This document shows, piece after piece, positions 53,018 to 62,066 of a stretch of DNA of 64,000 nt. Numbering within the stretch: position 1 is the stretch's first letter; every line of letters starts with the position of its first letter. A model generated the notes under the pieces. It did not search any database and was not told where the DNA came from. It saw only the letters and a program-made list of their open reading frames with translations. The position numbers were made by a program, and so were the translations under genes. Source of the DNA: Nocardia crassostreae (GTDB lineage: Bacteria; Actinomycetota; Actinomycetes; Mycobacteriales; Mycobacteriaceae); contig NZ_BDCH01000019.1 in assembly GCF_001613405.1 (NCBI RefSeq), forward strand, positions 62,001-126,000, given 5' to 3'.

Positions 53018-53469
53018 GTGCTCGACGCTAACACGGCAGTCGCGGATGAGCGTTGCAGGCGAGAAGCGCACCGCCGCGGAACGAAGAGAACCTCCACGCT
53101 GGATTCACTCCTCGAACATGCTGTCGCGCAGGCCAACAGTACACCCTGCATCGGCCACCGGCCTCTGAATCGATGAACTCCACCCAGCAATCATCAGCGG
53201 GCGACGGCGACGACGGCACCCACGACCGACTCCGAGCAAACAGTCGAAACCAACGATCCGCGTCAGGTTTATTGGCACAGCCGCATGTGTGCCAGAACGA
53301 TGGCACTATGTCAGATGAATCGGCCAGGAGTGCCGCGGTGACAGGGGTGAGGTTCCGCTACTCGCCCCACGACCTCTACCTTCAGGATAAGACACAGGCC
53401 GGGGCTTGCGGCAAGACCCGGGCCATGCGGCAGAATCGCTCGTCCCACCAGGCAGAGGAAAGGATTCAC
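53018..53469. other. 452-bp region without a convincing gene
   Basis: The arr frame stays open through this stretch, but the upstream residues are compositionally random and the arr family starts at 53470. Codon use, GC and lack of motifs argue against coding. It may hold the divergent promoters of the methyltransferase and arr; no clear -35/-10 pair was found. Confidence 0.5.
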
Positions 53470-53883
53470 GTGTCCGCGAATCTCGATGATGGACCGTTCT
53501 TCCACGGCACGATCGCTGATCTGCTCGTGGGCGAGTTCCTCACCGCAGGCCGCCCATCCAACTACCGCCCCGAGATCGTGATGAACCACATCTATTTCAC
53601 CGCTGTTGTCGATGGGGCCGGACTCGCCGCGGAGATCGCCGCAGAACTCTGCGAGGGAGACGCGATTCCGCGGGTCTACGCGGTAGAGCCGACCGGGCCG
53701 TTCGAGAATGACCCGAACGTGACCGACAAGAAGTTTCCGGGTAACCCGACCCGGTCGTACCGCAGTAGCGCCCCGCTGCGCATCGTTGGTGAGATCACCG
53801 ACTGGACACGCCTCACACCCGAACAACTGCAGACCTGGCGGCAACGGCTGTCGACCGTTGTGCGAGGCGAGATACTGAACTGA
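53470..53883 (+). CDS. arr: Rifampin ADP-ribosyltransferase
   Basis: A 137-aa Arr enzyme, which inactivates rifamycins by ADP-ribosylating the C23 hydroxyl. The match covers the whole length: DDGPFFHGTIADLLVGEFLT, SNYRPEIVMNHIYFTAV, IPRVYAVEPTGPFENDPNVT, KKFPGNPTRSYRS and PLRIVGEITDW are all family landmarks. GTG 53470 has AGGAAAGG about 8 bp upstream. It is an accessory gene in the segment between the two direct repeats, fitting spread by transfer; arr is known in mycobacteria, Nocardia and mobile elements. Confidence 0.95.
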   Translation: MSANLDDGPFFHGTIADLLVGEFLTAGRPSNYRPEIVMNHIYFTAVVDGAGLAAEIAAELCEGDAIPRVYAVEPTGPFENDPNVTDKKFPGNPTRSYRSSAPLRIVGEITDWTRLTPEQLQTWRQRLSTVVRGEILN

Positions 53884-54121
53884 CGACAACCCGCGACAAC
53901 CATGCAGAAGTGTCTGGAAGCTCCGAGCGAGCAGCAGGAATGGCATTGTTCCGCATACACATCGGAGACTCCTTCGAGTTGGGTTTCGTTCGCGCCGATC
54001 GCGGTGAGCTGCTACTTACAGACGCTGCGAGGGCGGGATACACCGCGGCCACACATGATGCAGTCACGAAAAGCTCGCGAAGATGTCGACAGAAGATGTC
54101 GGCCAGCTGAAGGGAGAGACC

Positions 54122-54577
54122 ATGGGCGACAAGCAGAAGACCCCCGACTGGGTTGCGGAAAGCGGCGCATGGGTGCTGGAAAACGGTCACCGAACCTTGT
54201 TGAAGCTGACCGGCGGTCGCTGGCCGCACAGGCTCGGCTCGATGCAAGCGTTGGAGCTGCACACCATCGGTCGCAGGACCGGTAAGCGGCGCTCCACGTT
54301 GTTGAGCTCGCCCATTTTCACTCCGGAGCGGATCGTCCTGACTGCCTCGCTCGGCGGCGCTTCGCACAACCCCGCCTGGTATCTGAATCTCGTTGCCCAT
54401 CCCAATGTCGAGATCACCGTGCGCGGCGAGACCAAGCCGTACATCGCGCGCACCGCTTCCGCAGAGGAGAAGGCCGAGCTCTGGCCTGAGATCACCCGCG
54501 GCGTCGGCAACCCGTACGACGGATATCAGCGCAACACTGCGCGGGATATCCCGGTGGTTATCTGCGTACCGGCCTGA
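54122..54577 (+). CDS. Deazaflavin-dependent oxidoreductase, Ddn-like (nitroreductase family)
   Basis: A 151-aa protein of the F420-binding split-barrel family that includes Ddn. Landmarks: MQALELHTIGRRTGKRRSTLL, LTASLGGASHNPAWYLNLVAHPNVEITVRGE, and the C-terminal YQRNTARDIPVVIC. These enzymes reduce quinones, nitro compounds or other redox dyes with F420H2 at the membrane. ATG 54122 has AAGGGAGAG upstream. It is in the accessory segment, downstream of arr. Confidence 0.88.
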   Translation: MGDKQKTPDWVAESGAWVLENGHRTLLKLTGGRWPHRLGSMQALELHTIGRRTGKRRSTLLSSPIFTPERIVLTASLGGASHNPAWYLNLVAHPNVEITVRGETKPYIARTASAEEKAELWPEITRGVGNPYDGYQRNTARDIPVVICVPA

Positions 54578-54999
54578 CAGCGGCTCTTTCACGCCTCGAT
54601 GGCCGATTCGGTCCGCCCAGTGCGCAACATAACAGTGCGTCGCAATGCAGCGGCGATCGGAGACCACGATTGTCCGATCGAGCGGCAATTGTGCGAGCTG
54701 AGGCCGACTCGCCAGAACTCGGCATTTCGGTGCGTTCGGTGGACACGGCCACCCGGCCGGGCACGCTCGATGGGAAGTCAGAGTTTGCCGATGTCAACGG
54801 ATCTCAGCCTGACTTGCTGACTCGAGAGTTCACCGATAGCCGCCGTCCGGCTTGACCAGCGTAGCCACGATGGCGAGCGGATCGGGGCGGTCGGGCGATC
54901 GGGCTATGGCCGCCAGGGCGCTGCAGGCGCATCCTGTGAAGTGCGCGGGGTGGGTGGGTGTGGCCAGCATGCTGGGTTCTGGCCGACAAGGAGGAATGC
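54578..54999. other. 422-bp region without a recognised gene
   Basis: Short open frames exist (for example 54670-54855 on the plus strand), but none has a family motif or clear ribosome site. GC is lower than in flanking core DNA. The right end holds the AAGGAGG ribosome site (54988-54994) of the next gene. Confidence 0.5.
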
Positions 55000-55845
55000 A
55001 TGGAAAGCGCGCCGAGCAGGACGGCGATGTTTGCGGCCGTGTCGCGTGGATTGTTTCGCCTGGAGACGGCGTCACCGTGGGTACTCGACGATGTGCTGGC
55101 CCTGGTGCTCGTCGGCCCGGTATGGCAGCAGCTGCGCGACCGGTTCGATCCGCTGTTCCCCGACCAGGTTCGGCGCGAGGCCCGCGCGTCCGCCTGCACC
55201 CGCAGCCGGTACGCCGAGGACCGGCTGGCTGCTGGCGCCTTCACACAGTTCGTGATTCTCGGTGCGGGGCTCGACTCGTTCGCGTGGCGGCGGCCGGATC
55301 TGCTCGGCTCGCTGACGGTGTTTGAGGTTGATCACCCCGCCTCCCAGGCATGGAAGCTCGAGCGCGCCAGAGAGCTCGGCCTGCCGCTCAGCGCCTCGCA
55401 GGTATTCGTGCCGGTTGATTTCGAGGCCGGACCGGTTCGGGATGGTTTGGGCGCGGCCGGGTTCGACTGGGCACAGCCGACGATGTTCTGCTGGACGGGC
55501 GTCGCCCCCTATCTGACGGCACAGGCGATCGAGTCGACGTTGCACACGATCGCGGCGGCCGCTCCCGGGTCCGAGGTGGTGTTCTCCTACCTGGCCGAGG
55601 ACGCTGCGCTCGACGACGCCGGGACGGAATACGCCCGTATCTACCCCCCGATCGCGGCTTCTGTCGGCGAGCCTCTGCAGCCTGGCTGGCCGGTATCCGA
55701 GATCGAGAGCCTGGTCAGCCAGTGCGGGCTCAAGGTCGTCGACCACCACACACGCGCAGACCTCCAGCAGCGGTACTTCGCCGACCGTACCGATGGCCTG
55801 CGACCGTCTACCTTCGAGACCCTGCTGACCGCGCGAGTCACCTGA
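55000..55845 (+). CDS. PPM1/LCM-type O-methyltransferase (actinobacterial SAM methyltransferase)
   Basis: A 281-aa protein of the leucine-carboxyl-methyltransferase-like family common in mycobacteria and Nocardia. Motif I is QFVILGAGLDSFAWR, the acidic strand 2 end is VFEVDHPASQAWKL, and FCWTGVAPYLTAQAIESTL is the family motif after strand 4. A perfect AAGGAGG 5 bp before ATG 55000 decides the start. It is complete. The substrate is usually unknown for this expanded family. Confidence 0.88.
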   Translation: MESAPSRTAMFAAVSRGLFRLETASPWVLDDVLALVLVGPVWQQLRDRFDPLFPDQVRREARASACTRSRYAEDRLAAGAFTQFVILGAGLDSFAWRRPDLLGSLTVFEVDHPASQAWKLERARELGLPLSASQVFVPVDFEAGPVRDGLGAAGFDWAQPTMFCWTGVAPYLTAQAIESTLHTIAAAAPGSEVVFSYLAEDAALDDAGTEYARIYPPIAASVGEPLQPGWPVSEIESLVSQCGLKVVDHHTRADLQQRYFADRTDGLRPSTFETLLTARVT

Positions 55846-56130
55846 GCGAGTCGTGTCGTCCGCGAACACCCGCGTCGCCACGAACCAACCTCCGACACAG
55901 ACCAACTGCGGAAGGTTCCAGCTGTGGCCGGTCGAGTCAGCGTGCCACGCGGCCGTAGCGGATGTGCTGGGGTTGGTTGCTCAGCTGATACTGCTTATCC
56001 ATCTGGTGATCATGACGAGGTGAGTCAGGATCGATCGTGCCGGTCGAGGTCTTGAGGTTCACGTGGCGTGAATGTTTAGCGTCGAAGTGCCGGATGGACC
56101 GGCGGAGTTCCAACGGGGAGGTAGTGGGTC

Positions 56131-56897
56131 GTGTCCTGGTCGATTGTGGAAGTCGCCCGTATGTCCCGGGTGACCACGCGGACACTTCGGCACTACGACG
56201 AGATCGGCCTGCTGTCGCCAGCAGGCGTCCGTAGCAACGGCTACCGCTTCTACGAGCAAGCGCAGTTGCTGCGCCTGCAGCAGATTCTGGTGTTGCGGGA
56301 ACTGGATCTCGGGCTCGATGAGATCGCAGCGATTCTCGACAGACCGATCGACTGGTGGCGCTGCGGGAACATCACGCGAGATTGCTGCGTGAACGTGACC
56401 GCCTCGATCAAGCGGTGCACACGATCGCCCGCACCATCGAGGAACTCCAGACACAGGAAGGAACAACGGGCATGCCCGAAATCAACAGGCCGGAAAACCT
56501 TTTCGAGGGACTCGACCCGAGTCGGTACGAAGCAGAGGCGCTGAAACGCTGGCCCGATCTGGCGGAGGCGGTGGACCGCTCGAAGGCGTACACCAGCTCC
56601 CTGTCAGCCGAGGAGATCGCGCGAATGCAGAAGGAGACGACCGCAGCGATGATCCGCATGGCTGAGCTGATGGCAGCGGAAACGCCTGTCAGCGATGCGG
56701 CCGTGCAGTCCGAGATCGACGCCGCATACCAACTCATCAGTGTCACCTGGAACCCGGACGCACAGATGTTCAAGCAAATTGCCCAGACCTACCTCGACGA
56801 CCCCACCGCCACCGCAAGTTTCGATCAGATCGCTCCAGGACTGGCCACCTACTACCGCGACGCGATGGTGGTCTTCGCTGATACCAGACTTCCGTAG
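56131..56897 (+). pseudogene. MerR/TipA-type regulator, frameshifted
   Basis: GTG 56131 starts a MerR winged helix: SIVEVARMSRVTTRTLRHYDEIGLLSP, YRFYEQAQLLRLQQILVLRELDLGLDEIAAIL. After RPIDW (about 56353) the frame is lost; the continuation VALREHHARLLRERDRLDQAVHTI is in another forward frame and runs through the TipAS-like antibiotic-recognition domain (RMAELMAAETPVSDAAVQ, ATYYRDAMVVFAD) to TAG 56895-56897. A single missing base explains it. Intact members activate drug-resistance genes on binding thiopeptides or other ligands. Confidence 0.8.
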
Positions 56898-57114
56898 CCG
56901 ACAGCCGCCCACACCCATCCGGGTACGCCAAGCGGTCGCCAGGAGCAGTCACTGGCCTGTCACCTCCGCGGCTCGGTAATCGCTCATCGGCATTTCAGGA
57001 TGTCCTGCGCGACAGACGATCTCGTGATCGGCTCGACCGATAAGCAGCCGTTATCGGCGGTCAGAACCTCCCTCTCTCCTCCGAACTACAGTCGGCTGGC
57101 GGTGATGTGCTGTT

Positions 57115-57356
57115 TTGGACTCGCGTCCGCTGGAGTTGATCAGGGAGAAGGACCAGGTTGCGTTCGATGCGACCGGCCGGGCGTGTGCTGCGGTGGGTTG
57201 GCGGTATGCGGTGTGCGATCGGCTCGATGGGCCTCTGGGTTGCGAATCAGCCGGTGACTGGCGGGCTATCAGCATCCGTGGTGCATGAACACCGAGGTTG
57301 CCAAGCGGCTGGTGGAGGTGTTTGCGACGTCGAGGCGCAACGTTCACCCGCGGTGA
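57115..57356 (+). pseudogene. Remnant of a TnsA-like transposase endonuclease (tentative)
   Basis: Two adjacent segments in different frames read LELIREKDQVAFDATGRACA and LAGYQHPWCMNTEVAKRLVE. They resemble the end of actinobacterial TnsA-like endonucleases, where IREKD...F...ACA and NLRWLAGYRHP are recurring patterns. A frame change and a TGA in place of a probable TGG (57258-57260) show it is decayed. No catalytic domain or transposon ends were found. The family call is from memory of pattern and should be checked. Confidence 0.35.
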
Positions 57357-58336
57357 TTCATAGCCTTTCGGTGCGCGGCGGCGACGGCCTCGGACGCGCC
57401 CCCGTTCTGGTAGTACCAGGGGTACTGGAACATGTGGTGACTGGTGCGATCGAAGACCGCGGCGAGCTCCGACCATCGACCGGCGTGGGCGAGCACGTAT
57501 CCCAACACGCTCATGTCGTGAAGCATCAGGGCGTGCATCGGCGGCTGCGACCCCATCAGGACGGCCATCGCCCGGTCGATGTCCGCTTGTGCGCGCGGCG
57601 TCGTCCAGAGTGGGTGGGGCGGATCGACGGCCACCCGATGATCCCCGTGTTCACGCAGCATGTATTCGCAGTGCGCTTGGAGCGGCACGACCACCAATGG
57701 AGAACCCTTCGGTGCTTCCGATGCGGCGGTCTCAGCGAACTCGTACATCTGCTCGTGCGAGCCGTACCATTTCTCGGACGAGAACTGCAGGGCGGCAATA
57801 TATCCGGCCCTGTTGTAGGGATCGCGTGCGCAGGTTTCCTTCCAATACGACCGGAACGAGTCCGGGGATTCTTGCCCACCGATCACCAACCACAGCCTCG
57901 CGACCCATGGAGTCGGATCATCCGGGTTCAACTCGATCGCCCGCACACACCACTGCTGCGCACGGCGCAAGATCGTGGCGAAGTTGGCCATTGCCTCGTC
58001 CGAGGTCTGACTCGCGTAGGCGCTCCCCCGAGCGTTCCAGGCGCACAATACTTCCGCTTTCGCCCGCAGCACATGCGCATCGGGATCGTCCGGTCGTTCG
58101 GCACACCATCCGACCAACCACGTCATATCCGGTGCCGCCGACTCCGCCAGTGCCTCCACGCGGTAGGAACGCCGATCCCAGTCACGCCCGGTCGCCGCGA
58201 GCAGCTTCGCCGCGGGCATCCAGCTCCCGGTCGTCTTGATCTCGTCGAGCGCCGTCTTCAACGCCGAATCGTCTGCGGCCCATTCGGTAACTACCACCGG
58301 TGTGGGCCTGTGTCCGAAGCGGCGGAGGAACCCCAT
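57344..58336 (-). CDS. TPR-like hypothetical protein
   Basis: A 330-aa helical protein with repeats of the tetratricopeptide type (AIELNPDDPTPWVARLWL, then segments on SSEKWYGSHEQMYEF and LVVVPLQAHCEYM). There is no signal peptide or catalytic motif. It resembles uncharacterised actinobacterial proteins of about 300-340 aa thought to mediate protein contacts. ATG 58336 is the only good start. It lies in the accessory segment and may have come with it; GC is slightly low. Confidence 0.7.
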   Translation of the reverse strand: MGFLRRFGHRPTPVVVTEWAADDSALKTALDEIKTTGSWMPAAKLLAATGRDWDRRSYRVEALAESAAPDMTWLVGWCAERPDDPDAHVLRAKAEVLCAWNARGSAYASQTSDEAMANFATILRRAQQWCVRAIELNPDDPTPWVARLWLVIGGQESPDSFRSYWKETCARDPYNRAGYIAALQFSSEKWYGSHEQMYEFAETAASEAPKGSPLVVVPLQAHCEYMLREHGDHRVAVDPPHPLWTTPRAQADIDRAMAVLMGSQPPMHALMLHDMSVLGYVLAHAGRWSELAAVFDRTSHHMFQYPWYYQNGGASEAVAAAHRKAMNHRG

Positions 58337-58707
58337 CTCAAACTTCCAATCTCACATCCAGCCCGAACGGCATGTTCGCGGCGCGCTCATGATCAACACT
58401 AGCGGGCCGGTGCGATACATACCGAGCGGTCCACTGGTGGACGGGAGGGCGGCAGACACCGGGCCGTCAGAAGCCCTAGCTCAATTCGACGATCTGCTCG
58501 TTTCTGGCCCTGACAGGCCAGGGCCACCGGTGCGGCGCAGTCCTCGCGCTGCAATCCGCACCGACCGCGTCGGCACGCTTCTAGGAGCCAGCGCCGACAT
58601 CTGCCCTTGTGTTTGACCTTCGTATGGTTGGCTTCGGCAACACACGGGTTGCGGATGCTCTGCGCCGCAGAACATCTCGCCACGCTGCCTGCGCCGGACG
58701 CGGCATG
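58337..58707. other. 371-bp region without a recognised gene
   Basis: Short frames on both strands have no motif. It lies between the TPR-like and GNAT genes, both on the minus strand, so it should hold the TPR gene promoter. Nothing else supported. Confidence 0.5.
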
Positions 58708-59220
58708 TCAGTGCGTTGCAGGAGTCGGCAGCCTCATGAACGTGTGTCGTCCGCGCAGTGCTGGAACCCAGCGCCGGGCAGGCTGCTCGAACACGAGTCG
58801 AAACTTGCGGAGGACCACGCGCGGTGGAAGCGTCCACTTTGATATGGGGCGGAAATCGTAGCGGGCGAAGTAAGCGGGCTTCGCGGTGGCAAGCCACACG
58901 AAAGCCGCCCCGGATTCTGCTGCCTTCGTCAAGCACGCCTGCATGAGTAACGCGCCCACGCCTCGGTTTTGCGCGACCGGATCGACCGCGACCGCCAATA
59001 TCTCCGCGTTCGCACGCGTATGGCGGTGCAGCGCCGCACACCCCACCGGACGTTCACCCGTCTCCGCGATCACGAAGTCGTCGAGATCGCGGAGAATCCG
59101 CCGACCGGATTGCTGAAACAACGACGCGTCGGCGGCATTCGCGGCGAGGACTCGCCGGATCGCTCCGACATCCGCCCTGGTCGCCCGGCGCACCGACACG
59201 ATGTCGAATCCATTCCCCAC
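58708..59220 (-). CDS. GNAT-family N-acetyltransferase
   Basis: A 170-aa acetyltransferase. VRRATRADVGAIRRVL is the N-terminal strand-helix, ILAVAVDPVAQNRGVGALLMQACLTKA is the acetyl-CoA-binding V-motif with the Q/RxxGxG/A pyrophosphate loop, and FVWLATAKPAYFARYDFRPI is the late strand typical of ArgA-like members. GTG 59220 starts a reasonable N-terminus (GNGFDIVSVRRATR). Substrate unknown. Confidence 0.87.
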   Translation of the reverse strand: MGNGFDIVSVRRATRADVGAIRRVLAANAADASLFQQSGRRILRDLDDFVIAETGERPVGCAALHRHTRANAEILAVAVDPVAQNRGVGALLMQACLTKAAESGAAFVWLATAKPAYFARYDFRPISKWTLPPRVVLRKFRLVFEQPARRWVPALRGRHTFMRLPTPATH

Positions 59221-59719
59221 GAACCGGATTCAACCACGACGGACGTTTCCGAAAGGTGCGAACATCGGCATGAGCGGATGCTCGTTGCCAGTACTCGAAG
59301 GTGCCGGATGTGGACACACGATCACCGGGAACTGGTGGCGGCGTCGGCCGAGAAGGCTCCGCCACCAGTTCCCGGTGATCAGTTGACCAGTCGGCAATGC
59401 GGCAGCGGAGACGGGCGCTTTGCGCTGGCTGGTTCGGTCAGCGCGGGTGGTCCGCAAGCTTCCGCAATCCGCATGGTTGACCGACAACTACCCGGACTTC
59501 GGTGGCTCCGGCCGCGGCCTCGTCGAGTCGACGATCTTCGACAGCCACATCAGAGGTGGTTGGTACGGCCCAGCGGACCTCGGCGACGAGGACAACGGTT
59601 TCGGCGACGAGAAGGACATGCCGCAGAGGCGGCGGGTCTGATGGCCTGGTACCTCCGCGGCGGCCTATTCGACAAGTTCGATTCGTTCGAGCGGGCAACA
59701 GCCTTCGACATCGCCCTAC
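59221..59719. other. About 500-bp region with an inverted repeat and decayed frames
   Basis: No intact gene. It contains a perfect 22-bp inverted repeat (59320-59380) and a plus-strand frame that ends at 59641 without recognisable motif. The next stretch carries a decayed DUF397-like tail. It looks like a scar of rearrangement. Confidence 0.5.
59320..59380. repeat. Perfect 22-bp inverted repeat with 17-nt loop
   Basis: Left arm 59320-59341 and right arm 59359-59380 are exact reverse complements; the loop is 59342-59358. Neither arm lies in a recognised gene. Such a long perfect stem is too strong to be chance and could be a terminator without a T-run, joined element ends, or an assembly foldback. 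Confidence 0.95.
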
Positions 59720-59860
59720 GCGAACAGTGGGACCGGTTCCTACACAGCGGGATCTGGCAGGTCGGAGCTGGGTCATGGCGGCGGTAGCAGGACGTCGTTG
59801 AGGGTTACGAGGTCGAGTCGGCGTTCGCGGATGATGTCGAGGAGTTGGCCGTAGACATGG
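59720..59860 (+). repeat. Direct repeat copy B: DUF397 tail + deacetylase 3' end
   Basis: Copy of 51649-51790. It begins with a DUF397-like tail (REQWDRFLHSGIWQV) that has no intact gene upstream and runs into the 3' end of the intact deacetylase gene (stop at 59773-59775). The two copies are in the same orientation about 8.07 kb apart. Confidence 0.8.
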
Positions 59861-60633
59861 GTGACCGGTGGGTGGTTGGCGTGGCCGATCACGATGGCCT
59901 GGGCGTTGAAGTAGCGGCGGGCGCAGTCGAGCAGGTAGTCCTCGGTGATCAGGCCCGAATCCGATAGGGATCCGTACCACATGGTCGGCACCGTGTAGCC
60001 GAGGTCGGCGGCGACGCGGTCGACGGCGGTGTTGTGCCTGCCGAAAGGCGGCCGATAGTACGGCGTGCCATCGACCCCGAATGTATTGCGCAGGAACGGC
60101 TTCGTCCGCCCTAGCTGATCAGCCACCGCCGCATCCGCCATCGTGGTGAGATCCGGATGACTCCAACTGTGATTGCCCAGCTGGATCTGCCCCGATTCGA
60201 CCAATGGCCGCAGTTGCTCGCTGTGCACGGTCCACGACTCGAACTGCCCTGTGACAAAGAAGGTGAACCGGGCCCCGCTATCGCGCGCGAACCGGATATA
60301 AGCGCCGACGACATCGGAATTCGCGCCATCGTCGACCGTCAACGCGAGGTTGTTGCCGCTCCCCGGAAGCGCGGTCAAAGTGCCCCGATCGATAGCAACC
60401 GGCACAGGCCGCGGCGTCGTACTCGGCACGGCGACTTCCGGACTCGGCACGGCGGGTATCGAAACCGGCGACGGAGCCCCACCCGACTGCTCGACTGCCG
60501 CCGTATCGCTCTCCCCCGCGAGCCGGACCCCACCCAGCGCTCCCACGGTCCCCGCGGCGAGCGGCACCAACATTCGCCGTCTCTTCAGAACGGCGGGCCG
60601 ATGACCGGCGGTTCTCCGACGTGACTCTGCCAT
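59773..60633 (-). CDS. Secreted polysaccharide deacetylase (NodB domain)
   Basis: A 286-aa exported deacetylase of the CE4 family, acting on N-acetylated glycans such as peptidoglycan. MAESRRR...RRRMLVPLAAGTVGALGG looks like a twin-arginine or Sec signal or N-terminal anchor, followed by a Pro/Ser/Thr linker. NodB motifs: LTVDDGANSD (Asp base and Asp metal ligand), LGNHSWSHPD (the two metal His), YRPPFGRHN and VIGHANHP (catalytic His). ATG 60633 is chosen; an upstream TTG 60669 is less likely. Its 3' end is duplicated at about 51.7 kb. Confidence 0.9.
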   Translation of the reverse strand: MAESRRRTAGHRPAVLKRRRMLVPLAAGTVGALGGVRLAGESDTAAVEQSGGAPSPVSIPAVPSPEVAVPSTTPRPVPVAIDRGTLTALPGSGNNLALTVDDGANSDVVGAYIRFARDSGARFTFFVTGQFESWTVHSEQLRPLVESGQIQLGNHSWSHPDLTTMADAAVADQLGRTKPFLRNTFGVDGTPYYRPPFGRHNTAVDRVAADLGYTVPTMWYGSLSDSGLITEDYLLDCARRYFNAQAIVIGHANHPPVTHVYGQLLDIIRERRLDLVTLNDVLLPPP

Positions 60634-60692
60634 GCCAGCCAGTGTGCTGAATATTTGCTGATATTGCACGTCTCTCGACCGGCAACCCGGCC

Positions 60693-61385
60693 CTAGCGGG
60701 ATGCCGCCCGCCAGTCGCGCGGGGAGATGCCGTGTTCGCTGCGGAAGAGGCGGGCGAAGTAGCCGGGGTCGGGGAGGCCGGTGTGGCGGGCGATATCGCG
60801 GAGGGACAGGGGGTCGGGGTAGTGCTGTTCGATGATGTCGTAGACCTGGGTGAGCAGGGGGTCGTCGGTGCGGGGGTCGGTGACCACGTCAGCGGAGAGG
60901 CGGGCGAGGTCGACGAGCAGGAGGGTCAGGTGGGCGGTGATCGCTCGGCGGAAGCCGTCCCGGCGTTGGGCCAGTTCGGTTTCCAGGCCGGTGATGGCGA
61001 GATTCCAGAGTTCGCGGCGCTCGGTGGGCAGTTCGAGGCGCAGCAGACCACCGGATTGGCGGTGTCGGAAGGGGAACAGCAGCGGATGCCCGAGCTGGGG
61101 AGCGGAGGCGGGATCGTCGAGCGCGGCGGGGTCGAAGAAGATGACGAAGGCGTGGTCGTCGGCCGGGACGGTGGCCGGGTCGACGACTCGACCGGCCGCG
61201 ATGACGGCGACCACGCCGGACCGGGGCAGGTACACCAGCGCGGGGAATTCGTGGATGTGCCTGTGCTCCTCGTGGTGTCCCCCGTCGAGCCGGACCACGG
61301 TGACCGGCGGGGTCGCCGGATCGGTGTGGTAGCCGAAGACCGGGATCCCGTCGCGCTGACGCACCAGCCGCGAGCTGTCGGCCAT
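60693..61385 (-). CDS. AraC-family regulator with a shortened DNA-binding domain
   Basis: A 230-aa protein. The N-terminal half (about 1-165) is an AraC-type cupin ligand domain (GGHHEEHRHIHEFPALVYLPRSG) with the following helical linker (RRAITAHLTLLLVDLARL). The AraC DNA-binding domain normally has two HTHs in about 100 residues. Here PLSLRDIARHTGLPDPGYFARLFRSEHGISPRDW goes straight from the first HTH start to the second HTH, so about 40-45 residues are missing, at roughly 60757-60800. It ends with TAG. The shortened protein would bind DNA poorly. Confidence 0.8.
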   Translation of the reverse strand: MADSSRLVRQRDGIPVFGYHTDPATPPVTVVRLDGGHHEEHRHIHEFPALVYLPRSGVVAVIAAGRVVDPATVPADDHAFVIFFDPAALDDPASAPQLGHPLLFPFRHRQSGGLLRLELPTERRELWNLAITGLETELAQRRDGFRRAITAHLTLLLVDLARLSADVVTDPRTDDPLLTQVYDIIEQHYPDPLSLRDIARHTGLPDPGYFARLFRSEHGISPRDWRAASR

Positions 61386-61459
61386 ATCGCCGAGAGTAGT
61401 CCGGATACTTCCGAATATCGTCCCACTGCACGGCCAATCCGGCGCCCACCATCGATGGC

Positions 61460-62062
61460 ATGACCGAACATCGTCCGGACTCCGTGACGCACTATCTGGG
61501 CAATCGCCACGACTACCTGCCCGCCGCGGGCAACGACCTGCTGTTACCCGCCTACGATCTGCTCACCCGGCTGCTGGGGATCGGCGGGGTGCACGACCGG
61601 CTCGTCGAGCAGGCCGAGCTCGAACCGGGGCATCGTGTGCTGGAAATCGGCTGCGGCACCGGCAATCTCACGCTGCGCGCGCACGCCGCCGGGCCGGGTA
61701 TCGAGGTGGTCGGCTCCGATCCCGATCCCCGCGCCCTGGCCCGCGCCGCGAGGAAGGCGCGCGGCCGCGACGGTATCCGCTTCGAGCGCGGCTACGCGCA
61801 GCAATTGCCGTACCGCGACGGCGAATTCGACCGGGTGCTGTCCGCCATGATGCTGCACCATCTGGATCCCGACGTGCGGGTCGCCATGGCCGCCGAGGTG
61901 AAGCGGGTCCTGCGGCCGGGCGGCAGACTGCACCTGGTCGATATCGGCGACGACATCCACCACCCATTCCTCGACGCCGGATTCGATTGCACCGCAACGG
62001 CTTCCCACAAGCACCGGATTATCGGACGGCTCACCTACTACCGAGCCGTCCGTCCGGCCTGA
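61460..62062 (+). CDS. Class I SAM-dependent methyltransferase
   Basis: A 200-aa methyltransferase. Motif I is VLEIGCGTGNLTLRA, strand 2 ends with VVGSDPDPRAL, and motif II/III are FDRVLSAMMLHHLDPDV and VKRVLRPGGRLHLVDIG. It goes from LVDIGDD to DAGFDCTATASHKHRIIG in a few residues, where related proteins have 20-30 more, so a small loss is possible. ATG 61460. It is divergent from the AraC gene (74-bp gap), which may regulate it. Confidence 0.85.
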   Translation: MTEHRPDSVTHYLGNRHDYLPAAGNDLLLPAYDLLTRLLGIGGVHDRLVEQAELEPGHRVLEIGCGTGNLTLRAHAAGPGIEVVGSDPDPRALARAARKARGRDGIRFERGYAQQLPYRDGEFDRVLSAMMLHHLDPDVRVAMAAEVKRVLRPGGRLHLVDIGDDIHHPFLDAGFDCTATASHKHRIIGRLTYYRAVRPA

Positions 62063-62066
62063 TCCG

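Noticed and set aside
53053..53469. Extended N-terminus for arr (276 aa)
   Set aside because: Arr proteins are about 140 aa and the match begins at GTG 53470, which has its own ribosome site.
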